Below are positions 12,304-18,693 of a stretch of DNA of 27,850 nucleotides, in pieces; positions within the stretch are counted from its first letter, which is position 1; each line of letters starts with the position of its first letter. The stretch is from a virus. The stretch is from positions 1 to 27,850 of IMG/VR virus record IMGVR_UViG_3300012207_000010; one strand, given 5' to 3'. The translations under genes were made by a program, and so were the position numbers. Under the pieces are notes generated by a model, which worked only from the letters and a program-made list of their open reading frames with translations, did not search any database and had not been told where the DNA came from.

Positions 12304-13736
12304 TGGCCAAGATGAACATTCCCGAGAGCCCCGATGGTCTGCTAGACGTTCTGGGAAACCACTCGAAGTTGAAGGAGTACTTCTCGGCGTCCGCAGTGGC
12401 CGACGGAACCACCAAGCGGTTCCTCGACAGTTACGCCGGTCAGTACGTCAAGAACAACCCTGACACCGTCACGGACATGCGTGACCAGGTCCAGTCGGTC
12501 CTGTTCGACATGGTCCGCTCGGGTGGCGACAAGGACGGCAGTGCCAACGGCAAGCTCGGTGGCAAGCTGTCCGCCACGCTCGACGCTGCGGACAGTACGG
12601 CCGTCAGCCAGGGCCGTGGCACGGTGTACAACAAGACTGCCATGGGTGCCCAGATGGAGCGCTCGCTCCCCAAGGATGAGCGGCTCAACAGCATCGGTGA
12701 GTACTGCAAGGCGATCTTCGAGCTCCGCGCCCCCAGCACCAAGCCGGGTCGGCAGCAGCTCGTGGACAAGCTGTCGCGCATTCAGGAGTTCCAGAACTCG
12801 TTCGGTTCCGAGGAGCCAGGTGCGGGTGGCTTCCTGGTCCCTGAGATCATGCGGTCCGAGCTCCTGCAGCTCGCGCTTGAAGACTCGATCGTGCGCAGCA
12901 AGGCTACGGTCATCCCCATGAGCACGCTCCGCGTGCCGATCCCTACTGTGGACGACACTAGTCACGTATCGTCCCTGTTCGGTGGAGTCCAGTTCTACTG
13001 GACCGAGGAAGCGGCGTCGCTCACCGAGTCCACTGCCACCTTCGGCCGTGTGGTTCTGGACGCTAAGAAGCTCACCGGATTCTTCAAGGTTCCGGCGGAA
13101 CTGCTCGACGACGCTCCGGCGTTCTCCGGATGGTTCGATGCGCGGGTTCCCAAGGGTCTGGCATGGTTCGAGGATGTCTCGTTCATGACCGGTACCGGTG
13201 TGGGTGAGCCTGAAGGCTTCATTAACTCCGAGGCGTCCGTTCAGGTTGCCAAGGAAGCGGGACAGACCACCAAGACCCTGGTCTGGGAGAACATCGTCAA
13301 CATGTACTCCCGGATGCTCCCCACCTCGCTCAAGAACGCGTGCTGGATTGCTTCCATCGACACCTTCCCGCAGCTCGCCACCATGGCGCTGTCGGTCGGT
13401 ACCGGTGGCGGTCCGGTCTGGATCGGTGGTTGGAGCCAGAACGGTTCCGAAATGCCGCCCATGACCATCCTTGGTCGTCCGGTGATCTTCACTGAGAAGA
13501 CTCCGGCCCTGGGTGCGACCGGTGACCTGAACTTCGTCGATCTCTCGTACTACCTGATCGGTGACCGTCAGCAAGTCCGCGTTGACTCTTCGGAACATTT
13601 CTTGTTCCAAAACAACCAAGTTGCGTACAGGATCATCGAGAGGGTCGATGGCCGCCCGTGGCTCCAGTCGCCCCTTACTCCGCATAACGGCAGCTCAAAC
13701 ACGCTATCGCCTTTCGTTCAGGTCGCGGCCCGCTGA
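12303..13736 (+). CDS. Major capsid protein, HK97-type
   Basis: Shell protein, 477 aa, start ATG 12303 with GGGAGG at 12291-12296. Residues 1-170 are charged and helical, the layout of an N-terminal delta (scaffold) domain that the neighbouring protease would remove. The HK97 fold begins near GAGGFLVPEIMRSELLQLA (about 172), followed by VPIPTVDD, WTEEAASLTESTATFG and KLTGFFKVPAELLDDA. The signature continues with FMTGTGVGEPEGFIN, WIASIDTFPQLATM, MPPMTILGRPVIFTEKTP and YLIGDRQQVRV, ending GRPWLQSPLTPHNG. Codon use is heavily GC3-biased, as expected of a highly expressed gene. It is followed by an inserted endonuclease gene, not by the connector genes. Confidence 0.95.
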   Translation: MAKMNIPESPDGLLDVLGNHSKLKEYFSASAVADGTTKRFLDSYAGQYVKNNPDTVTDMRDQVQSVLFDMVRSGGDKDGSANGKLGGKLSATLDAADSTAVSQGRGTVYNKTAMGAQMERSLPKDERLNSIGEYCKAIFELRAPSTKPGRQQLVDKLSRIQEFQNSFGSEEPGAGGFLVPEIMRSELLQLALEDSIVRSKATVIPMSTLRVPIPTVDDTSHVSSLFGGVQFYWTEEAASLTESTATFGRVVLDAKKLTGFFKVPAELLDDAPAFSGWFDARVPKGLAWFEDVSFMTGTGVGEPEGFINSEASVQVAKEAGQTTKTLVWENIVNMYSRMLPTSLKNACWIASIDTFPQLATMALSVGTGGGPVWIGGWSQNGSEMPPMTILGRPVIFTEKTPALGATGDLNFVDLSYYLIGDRQQVRVDSSEHFLFQNNQVAYRIIERVDGRPWLQSPLTPHNGSSNTLSPFVQVAAR

Positions 13737-13756
13737 TCTTGGTGGACTCGACTACT

Positions 13757-13785
13757 TTGTTCTAGAAGACATCGTCTGATAGACT
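13757..13785 (+). promoter_or_regulatory. Promoter for the second endonuclease gene, predicted leaderless
   Basis: TTGTTC at 13757-13762, a 17-base spacer, then TAGACT at 13780-13785 preceded by TGA (extended -10). Seven bases past the hexamer is 13792, the A of the ATG. Overlapping 4-base blocks AGAC, GTCT, AGAC at 13767-13784 form two inverted repeats across the -10, a possible regulator site. Confidence 0.55.
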
Positions 13786-13791
13786 CAAGGT

Positions 13792-14343
13792 ATGAGAGGC
13801 AGCAGCAAGTGCGAACCGGGTTGCCAGTGCGGACGACACACACGCTCTGGCAACCGGGTCCCGCGAGCATCACAGGAAACGGTCGTTGATTGGAACGACC
13901 CCGAAGCGCGCAGGGCGTACAACCGCGAGAAAGCTCGTGAGGCGTACGCAGCGGACCCGGAAAAATTCAAAGCCGCGTCTAGAAAGCATCACGCTAAGAA
14001 GAGGGCGGAAGACCCCGATTACTGGCGACAGTACAAAAGGAGTATTTCCAGTGATCTAAAGTACGCTCACGGGATCACTTGGGATCAACTCCGGGGGATC
14101 ATCCTTTCCCAGGGCGGTAACTGCTACCTGTGTGAAGAGCCTCTAGATCCGGAAGCTCCGAGGGGAGTGCACGTGGACCACGACCACGAGTGCTGTCAAG
14201 GTTCGCGTTCCTGCGGAAAGTGCATCCGTGGGGCCGCTTGCCACTACTGCAACGCGGGTATCGGTCACTTTCGGGACAATCCGGATCGTATGGAACGCGC
14301 GGCCCGGAACCTCCGGGCCGCAAACGCCCGCCTACGCGGGTAG
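13792..14343 (+). CDS. Second endonuclease VII-type HNH endonuclease
   Basis: A 183-aa protein. The N-terminus has a metal-binding-like knuckle, CEPGCQCGRHTRSGN. A long basic helical linker follows (about 33-85, with EARRAYNREKAREAY and KAASRKHHAKK). The endonuclease VII core runs from YAHGITWDQLRGIILSQGG through CYLCEE, D129-H-D-H132 (HVDHDHECC), CIRGAACHYCNAGIGHF and DNPDRMERAARNL. The core is related to that of the first endonuclease, but the N-terminal modules differ, so this is not a recent duplication. ATG 13792 lies at the predicted transcription start, and AAGG 1 base upstream is too close to serve as a Shine-Dalgarno. Its position right after the capsid gene is a typical homing-type insertion site. 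Confidence 0.85.
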   Translation: MRGSSKCEPGCQCGRHTRSGNRVPRASQETVVDWNDPEARRAYNREKAREAYAADPEKFKAASRKHHAKKRAEDPDYWRQYKRSISSDLKYAHGITWDQLRGIILSQGGNCYLCEEPLDPEAPRGVHVDHDHECCQGSRSCGKCIRGAACHYCNAGIGHFRDNPDRMERAARNLRAANARLRG

Positions 14344-14361
14344 GCTGTAACCTGTAAGTCC

Positions 14362-14428
14362 GCTGCGCTGCTCATGGGAGCAGCACTGAAATCCCCCCAG
14401 TGCCACCGGTTCGATTCCGGGCGCAGCA
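14362..14428 (+). tRNA. tRNA-like cloverleaf, possibly a degenerate tRNA-Gly(CCC)
   Basis: Four nested helices fit a small cloverleaf. Acceptor: GCTGCGC 14362-14368 with GCGCAGC 14421-14427. D arm: TGCTC 14369-14373 with GAGCA 14378-14382, 4-base loop. Anticodon arm: GCACTG 14383-14388 with CAGTGC 14398-14403, 9-base loop AAATCCCCC. T arm: CCGG 14406-14409 with CCGG 14417-14420, around the canonical loop TTCGATT, with A14428 as discriminator. It departs from a normal tRNA in the tiny D loop, 2-base variable region, 4-bp T stem, expanded anticodon loop and absence of an encoded CCA. If T14392 is U33, the anticodon would read CCC. It is a remnant or an unusual tRNA-like RNA; function as a tRNA is doubtful. 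Confidence 0.45.
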
Positions 14429-14540
14429 CGAAAGAACCCGAGTAGGCATCCGGCAACAAACCCCCGGGTGCCGAGTAGGCAAGTAGGGCACTGGCACCCC
14501 CTACCCGAGACTAGCGCCGTACAAGTAGGAGGTACCTGTC
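14429..14540 (+). other. Intergenic stretch with small repeats and a hairpin
   Basis: No gene is visible. It holds two copies of CGAGTAGGCA (14439-14448 and 14472-14481). GGGTGCC at 14466-14472 can pair with GGCACCC at 14493-14499. An alternative stem is GTAGGG 14483-14488 with CCCTAC 14499-14504. The two stems exclude each other. A terminator or leader structure for the next gene is possible. It ends with the GGAGG Shine-Dalgarno at 14528-14532. Confidence 0.35.
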
Positions 14541-14990
14541 ATGGCAGGTATGGAAGGTCTCGGACGCACGCACAACGTGATCAGTGTTGCGTCCGGTAAG
14601 CCGTTCAGTATGGAGCAGTGCTCCGCCGTTTCCCTGGTGGTGACTTCCACCGGTGCTTCTAGCATCGCGGTTGTTGCTTCCAAGACTGCGGGAGGCGCCA
14701 CTACCGCGTTCACCCTGGCCAACGGTTTCGGTCAGACTCCGCGTTGGTACCTGTCCACTGCAACCGACGGAAGCACCGGTTGGACCAAGCAACCGTCCGT
14801 CTGGACGACCAACTCCCTGGCGTTGGCTGGCACCACGGGTCAAATGTCCGTCGTTGACATTTTCACTTCTCAGATTGCGGACACGTTCAAGTATCTGACC
14901 GTGACTGTGACCAACGGGTCCCTGGTCGTCATCGCCCATGACCTGGTCGTTCAGCGTACCCCGGGCAACCTCGTTGCTCTGGGGGTGTGA
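14541..14990 (+). CDS. Beta-rich virion-type protein, possible head decoration (149 aa)
   Basis: ATG 14541 with GGAGG (14528-14532), 8-base spacer. The sequence is rich in Thr, Ser, Val and Gly with alternating hydrophobic residues (VSLVVTSTGASSIAVVAS, YLTVTVTNGSLVVIAHDLVV), as in beta-sandwich capsid decoration proteins or short fibres. It lies downstream of the capsid gene and is followed 3 bases later by another protein of the same style. No family is recognised; the role rests on composition and position. Confidence 0.6.
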   Translation: MAGMEGLGRTHNVISVASGKPFSMEQCSAVSLVVTSTGASSIAVVASKTAGGATTAFTLANGFGQTPRWYLSTATDGSTGWTKQPSVWTTNSLALAGTTGQMSVVDIFTSQIADTFKYLTVTVTNGSLVVIAHDLVVQRTPGNLVALGV

Positions 14991-14993
14991 GCC

Positions 14994-15473
14994 GTGGCCG
15001 ATTTCATTAAGGGCCAGCAAGTCCGCACTCTGGTCGCGGGAAATCAGGTCGTTACGGCGGCTTTGACTCCCCCGAACTCCGGGTCTTCTAGCACCCTGTT
15101 CACGGTTACCGGTGGCTCGGTGATCGTAACCTCCCTTTTCGGCAGGGTGACTACCGTTCTTTCCGGTACTACCGGTTCGGTGTCGTTGGGCATCACGCCC
15201 ACGGTGGGAACTCTCAACGCTTCGGGCATCGCCACCACCTCCGTTATCGGGGGTAAGGAAGTCGGTACGCTGCTCGCTCCTTTCCAGGGAGCAGCGGGGG
15301 TACCCGGTGCAATGGTCGTGGGTTCCAACGCGGGAACCGCAGTATGGGATACCTCGGACTTCGTAGTGGACTCCGGGGTCATCACGTGGTCCACTACTGT
15401 CGCCACCATGACCGGTGCCGTTCAGTGGTTCATCACGTATGTTCCGCTGGACACCGGCGCGTCGGTCTCCTGA
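14994..15473 (+). CDS. Beta-rich virion-type protein, possible head decoration (159 aa)
   Basis: GTG 14994 with GGGGGTG (14981-14987), directly after the preceding gene. The start MADFIKGQQVRTLVAGNQVV leads into long Thr/Ser/Gly/Val stretches (FTVTGGSVIVTSLFGRVTTV, GSVSLGITPTVGTL), then DFVVDSGVITWSTTVATM and AVQWFITYVPLD. This is consistent with a beta-structured virion protein. It may form or decorate the shell together with the 14541 product. The gene ends at a strong intrinsic terminator. Confidence 0.6.
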   Translation: MADFIKGQQVRTLVAGNQVVTAALTPPNSGSSSTLFTVTGGSVIVTSLFGRVTTVLSGTTGSVSLGITPTVGTLNASGIATTSVIGGKEVGTLLAPFQGAAGVPGAMVVGSNAGTAVWDTSDFVVDSGVITWSTTVATMTGAVQWFITYVPLDTGASVS

Positions 15474-15486
15474 TCGGAATCACATC

Positions 15487-15519
15487 AGGGCCGGTATCCT
15501 TCGGGGTACCGGCCCTTTT
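15487..15519 (+). terminator. Strong intrinsic terminator with UUCG loop and U-tract
   Basis: A 13-bp stem, 15487-15499 with 15504-15516 (one G-U pair), is capped by TTCG and runs into TTTT (15516-15519). It is the clearest intrinsic terminator in the window, 13 bases after the stop of the 14994 gene. It would end transcripts from the capsid region. Confidence 0.9.
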
Positions 15520-15535
15520 CGGAAAGGATCAAAGA

Positions 15536-15817
15536 ATGCCCAAGGCCACCAGCGGAGGATCTACCAACGCGTGGGAGGAAGCCGTCCGGGAAACCGTCGG
15601 TTTCGTCCAGAGCATCATCCATCCGCACGGCACCGAAGCTGCTCCCGAGACTGCTCCCGAGACTGCTCCCGAAGCTGCTCCCGAAGCTGCTCCCGAAGCT
15701 GCTCCCGAGACTGCTCCCGAGACTGCTCCCGAGACTGCTCCCGAAGCTGCTCCCGAAGCTGCTCCCGAAGCGTTCATGGGTGACAAGTTCGCGCAGGGTG
15801 AAACCAAGGAGGCGTGA
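15536..15817 (+). CDS. Repeat protein with E(A/T)AP tetrapeptides (93 aa)
   Basis: ATG 15536 with GGAAAGG at 15521-15527; the frame is open upstream only as a shadow through the terminator. A short head (MPKATSGGSTNAWEEAVRE, TVGFVQSIIHPHGT) is followed by eleven tandem EAAP or ETAP units, then EAFMGDKFAQGETKEA. The repeats would form an extended, acidic Pro/Ala rod or spacer. Copy number probably varies between relatives. The stop overlaps the next ATG (TGATG). Function unknown; a flexible linker or surface appendage peptide is plausible. Confidence 0.7.
   Translation: MPKATSGGSTNAWEEAVRETVGFVQSIIHPHGTEAAPETAPETAPEAAPEAAPEAAPETAPETAPETAPEAAPEAAPEAFMGDKFAQGETKEA
15635..15766 (+). repeat. 12-bp tandem repeat, 11 copies
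   Basis: Units GAAGCTGCTCCC and GAGACTGCTCCC alternate in the order A,T,T,A,A,A,T,T,T,A,A (second residue Ala or Thr). The runs suggest growth by block duplication of several units. The opposite strand also stays open through it because the unit length is a multiple of three. Confidence 0.95.
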
Positions 15818-16038
15818 TGGCTGACGGCGGAGGGGTGACCGGGTGGGACCTCTACTCCACCCTGGCACTACAGGCTTCGTACATCGACTATTACGCCACT
15901 CAGCCCCCGTTGGCCTGTCCCAACGACGGAGAGCCTCTCCGGTTGGGTCCGCCCAATCAGCCTGGCGCCTGGTACTGCCCTTACGACGGGTGGAAGTACC
16001 CGAACGACTGGGACCCGGCGACTCACTCGGGTATGTAG
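15817..16038 (+). CDS. Small CPxD/CPYD zinc-ribbon-like phage protein (73 aa)
   Basis: ATG 15817 overlaps the previous stop and has AAGGAGG at 15806-15812; GTG 15814 is too close. The sequence GWDLYSTLALQASYIDYYA, PLACPNDGEPL, WYCPYDGWKYPNDWDP holds two C-P-x-D knuckles, probably a metal site. I believe similar small proteins occur near the head genes of many actinophages, but that is memory, not a search. It precedes two beta-rich genes. Function unknown. Confidence 0.7.
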   Translation: MADGGGVTGWDLYSTLALQASYIDYYATQPPLACPNDGEPLRLGPPNQPGAWYCPYDGWKYPNDWDPATHSGM

Positions 16039-16056
16039 CACAGAGAGGAACGGAGA

Positions 16057-16338
16057 ATGACAGTTACCCAGGCCACAACCGCCGTAACGGCAAGCGTGGC
16101 CTCCTCCGCGACCAACGTCACGTTGTTCGCAGCGTCCAGCAACGACCGGATGCGCACGATCTTCAATGAGAGTACGGCTGTCCTGTTCATCAAGTTCGGG
16201 ACCACGGCCTCTTCTACCGACTACACGGTCCAGCTTGCCGCAAGCTCGTTTTTCGAGTTCCCGACCCCGATGTACTCGGGCCGGGTTGACGGTATCTGGG
16301 CATCCGCGAACGGTAATGCTCGCCTGACAAGCTGGTAG
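16057..16338 (+). CDS. Small beta-rich virion-type protein (93 aa)
   Basis: ATG 16057 follows GAGAGGAA and CGGAGA. It opens with Thr/Ala/Ser-rich sequence (VTQATTAVTASVASSATNVT), then FAASSNDRMRTIFNES, LFIKFGTTASSTDYTVQLAA and FFEFPTPMYSGRVDGIWAS. This pattern is typical of small beta-barrel virion proteins. It sits 4 bases before the next, repeat-containing gene and is probably co-translated with it. No specific family is assigned. Confidence 0.6.
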   Translation: MTVTQATTAVTASVASSATNVTLFAASSNDRMRTIFNESTAVLFIKFGTTASSTDYTVQLAASSFFEFPTPMYSGRVDGIWASANGNARLTSW

Positions 16339-16342
16339 AGCC

Positions 16343-17131
16343 ATGCCACTGTATGTCGCAATGGTGGCCCCGCCAATCGCGGTCACCGGAACGGTAACCA
16401 GTACCCCGAGCGGGACTCAGAACGTGGCGGTCACCTCGCCCGTCACGTTCCCCGTGAGCGGTACCGTAACGACCACGCCCAGTGGCACTCAGACAGTGGC
16501 AGGAACTGTCACCACCAGCCCTAGCGGCACGCAGAACGTGGCGGTCACCTCTCCCGCCACGTTCCCCGTGTCAGGGACCGTCACCACCACTCCCAGCGGC
16601 ACGCAGACTGTAACCGGTTCTGTGGTCGCTCTGCCTGCCATACCGGCGGGCAGCAACTTCTACATCACAGCGCTGGCGGACATTCCAGGGGTGGTGGCAG
16701 CGAACAACTTCCTTTCCATCTTCAACCCCCTGGGCAGCGGGAAGACAATCACTATGTACGCCCTGTCCATCGTTCCCTGGGCGACTGCTGCAACGTCCAT
16801 CACAGTTTCGATGAACATCTTCCGGATCTCCGCTGCCAGCGCAGGATCCCTGGTCGCTGCTGCCAACATCGGGAAGTTCACCTCATCCTCTCCCAATGCG
16901 ATTGCGGAGGTGCGGTCAACCAACCCGACAGTCACCACCACGGGGCTGACCCTGGGCGGTGTACCCCCGGCGGATACCTCTTCCGGGTCGGGTGCGAGTC
17001 CCACCGGGTCGGGGGCCGCTCCTAGCGCGGCTTCGTTCATGCTCCTGCCTGGTGAGGGCCTGGTCATGAAAACGGCTTCCGGGAGCGTTGCTCAGCTCTG
17101 GAACTTCGACATGATCTGGGCTGAAGCGTAG
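16343..17131 (+). CDS. Repeat-bearing beta protein, possible head fibre or decoration (262 aa)
   Basis: ATG 16343 lies 4 bases after the previous stop, with only a weak Shine-Dalgarno. Residues 12-92 are repeats built from SGTVTTTPSGTQ-type strands. One 38-residue unit (NVAVTSP.TFPVSGTVTTTP) appears twice with near-identical DNA, 114 bases apart. The C-terminal domain (about 95-262: FYITALADIPGVVAANNFL, SIFNPLGSGKTITMYALSI, FMLLPGEGLVMKT, QLWNFDMIWAE) resembles a beta-sandwich head. A shaft-plus-head layout suggests a fibre or decoration protein on the capsid. A Thr/Ser/Gly linker is present near 205-228. Confidence 0.6.
   Translation: MPLYVAMVAPPIAVTGTVTSTPSGTQNVAVTSPVTFPVSGTVTTTPSGTQTVAGTVTTSPSGTQNVAVTSPATFPVSGTVTTTPSGTQTVTGSVVALPAIPAGSNFYITALADIPGVVAANNFLSIFNPLGSGKTITMYALSIVPWATAATSITVSMNIFRISAASAGSLVAAANIGKFTSSSPNAIAEVRSTNPTVTTTGLTLGGVPPADTSSGSGASPTGSGAAPSAASFMLLPGEGLVMKTASGSVAQLWNFDMIWAEA
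16385..16620 (+). repeat. Internal coding repeats (114-bp period)
   Basis: The block beginning AACGTGGCGGTCACCTC at 16421 recurs at 16535 with few substitutions. Shorter GTNACC..CCCAGCGGCAC units recur throughout. In protein terms these are 38-residue shaft repeats. Confidence 0.75.
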
Positions 17132-17242
17132 TCGAGTAGCCCGCAGCTAGGCTGAGCGGCTATCATCAGAGAAACAACTGCATCTATCCCTGTCCGGGGG
17201 CGTGTCCCCTAGACCAGTAAGCAAGGTAACGGTAGGGGACTC
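17132..17242 (+). other. Intergenic gap before the connector genes
   Basis: 111 bases without a gene. Only weak hairpins are seen (for example GGGG..CCCC near 17198-17211), with no convincing terminator or promoter. A GGTAGGGG Shine-Dalgarno lies at 17231-17238. The gap separates the accessory block from the connector module. Confidence 0.3.
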
Positions 17243-18313
17243 GTGACCATTACAACTCCCTGCTATTGCAGCCGGGAAGACCTTAAGTCTGCTCTGGATA
17301 TTAAGCAGACCGCCCGCAACGACGTGCAGATCGACCGTGCCATAGAGGCAGCGTCGCGCGCCATTGACGGGGTAATGAAGCGAGTCTTCTACCCTACCAA
17401 CGCAACTCTTTCGTGGGACTGGCCGAACTTCCAGTACGCCTACCCGTGGCGCATATGGTTCGATCAGTCGGACATCGCTGATGTCACCGTGAACGTTCCG
17501 GTCGTCACCAGCGGTGGCCATGTCATCAGTAATGCGAACATCTTCTGGGGCCACCCCCAGTACTCCCCTCCGTTCACTTACATGGAACTCAACCGGTCTA
17601 CCAGCGAGAGTTTCGGCCGGGGGAACACTCCGCAGCGTGATGTGTCCATCACGGCTACCTACGGTTTCAACATCGACACCGCTCCCGGCGGAGCGCTCGC
17701 GGCAGCGGTGACCACCGCTGCCGGTACTTCCCTCACCGTTACGGACGGTTCTGTCGTCGGGGTCGGGAACAGTATCAAGGTGGACTCTGAGCGGATGATC
17801 GTAACGGGCCGGGCCAACGTGACCACGGGACAGACTCAGCAGGGGACCGGGGTCGGAACCGTGAGCGTAGGGGACAACCTGCTCACCGTTACGGACGGCA
17901 CCAAGTTCTTTGTGAACGAGGTGATCACCCTGGATTCCGAGCGGATGTTCATCCTAGATGTGACCGGGAACAACCTCACGGTGAAGCGGGCGTGGGACGG
18001 TACGGTTCTAGCGGCCCATACGGGTGCCGCAGTGTTCGCCAGTCGCCTACTCACGGTCCTGCGGGGGGCCCAGGGTACTCCGGCCGCTACCCACCTGATT
18101 TCGGCCCCTGTGAGCGTCCACACGCCCCCTTCCCTCATCCGCCAGTTGGCCATTGGGGAAGCTTCCGTAGAACTCACGTTGGAACAGGGCGCTTACGCCA
18201 CTTCCCTGGGCAGCGGACCGAGCAAGGAAACCGGTATCGGCAGCGGTCTGGGAGCACTCCGGGAGCAGACCGTCACCCTCTACGGCCGCAAGGCACGACG
18301 GAGGACTGTCTGA
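17243..18313 (+). CDS. Head-tail adaptor with duplicated beta insert
   Basis: A 356-aa protein from GTG 17243. The N-terminus (CYCSREDLKSALDIK, DVQIDRAIEAASRAIDGVMK, RVFYP) matches the helical adaptor layout of HK97 gp6 / SPP1 gp15-type proteins, which bind below the portal. Most such adaptors are 100-180 aa; here the middle holds a tandem pair of similar segments. The first, near 162, is SLTVTDGSVVGVGNSIKVD-SERM; the second, near 212, is LLTVTDGTKFFVNEVITLD-SERM. After AHTGAAVFASRLLTVLRGAQGT the chain ends in a helical segment (LIRQLAIGEASVELTLEQG). The stop overlaps the next ATG (TGATG). The adaptor role is inferred from position and N-terminal pattern. Confidence 0.7.
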   Translation: MTITTPCYCSREDLKSALDIKQTARNDVQIDRAIEAASRAIDGVMKRVFYPTNATLSWDWPNFQYAYPWRIWFDQSDIADVTVNVPVVTSGGHVISNANIFWGHPQYSPPFTYMELNRSTSESFGRGNTPQRDVSITATYGFNIDTAPGGALAAAVTTAAGTSLTVTDGSVVGVGNSIKVDSERMIVTGRANVTTGQTQQGTGVGTVSVGDNLLTVTDGTKFFVNEVITLDSERMFILDVTGNNLTVKRAWDGTVLAAHTGAAVFASRLLTVLRGAQGTPAATHLISAPVSVHTPPSLIRQLAIGEASVELTLEQGAYATSLGSGPSKETGIGSGLGALREQTVTLYGRKARRRTV

Positions 18314-18693
18314 TGCCGACTGAAATCAAGTTGGTAGGGCCCCTGTTCGATGGCCGGGCCAGCGCTGCCGTCAAGGCTTTCGACACTGAACTCCGCCACG
18401 AGGTAGCGGCGGAGGGCAAGCGGATGGTCTTGGACACGCTGCACGTGGTCCTACAGCACCCGACCGGATATTACGAGTCCCAGGTGCAGACCCAGGTACG
18501 CTCCGCCCTGGTGGACGTTGTGACAGACGGGGGAGTCATTTACGGTCCGTGGCTAGAAGGGACCAGCGCACGTAACCAGACCACCCGATTCAAGGGCTAC
18601 GCCACTTTCCGGAAGGTTACGGACCGCCTTAACGCGCGGGTCCTCCCGATCGCTCACAAGCTTCTCGGGGTCTATCTGGAAAGGATGAACTGA
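18313..18693 (+). CDS. Head-tail connector / neck protein (HK97 gp10-like)
   Basis: ATG 18313 (126 aa) overlaps the adaptor stop (TGATG); GGAGG lies at 18299-18303. The pattern is that of HK97 gp10/minor-capsid connectors: an N-terminal helix (FDGRASAAVKAFDTELRHEV, AAEGKRMVLDTLHVVL), then YYESQVQTQVRSALVDVVTDG, VIYGPWLEGTSARNQTTRFKG, YATFRKVTDRL. These proteins close the neck and bind the tail terminator. The stop overlaps the next gene, so adaptor, neck and terminator are translated in series. Confidence 0.75.
   Translation: MPTEIKLVGPLFDGRASAAVKAFDTELRHEVAAEGKRMVLDTLHVVLQHPTGYYESQVQTQVRSALVDVVTDGGVIYGPWLEGTSARNQTTRFKGYATFRKVTDRLNARVLPIAHKLLGVYLERMN

Noticed and set aside
12342-13685. Minus-strand 447-codon frame opposite the capsid gene
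   Set aside because: Same codon-bias effect; the capsid gene on the + strand is unambiguous.
15635-15766. CRISPR array
   Set aside because: The units are 12 bp, contiguous and coding, with no spacers.
15485-15868. Minus-strand and alternative-frame repeat proteins (Gly/Ser/Ala or Cys/Ser/Arg repeats) across the 12-bp repeat
   Set aside because: They arise because the repeat unit is a multiple of three. Only the + frame with the E(A/T)AP repeat has a Shine-Dalgarno and couples to its neighbour.
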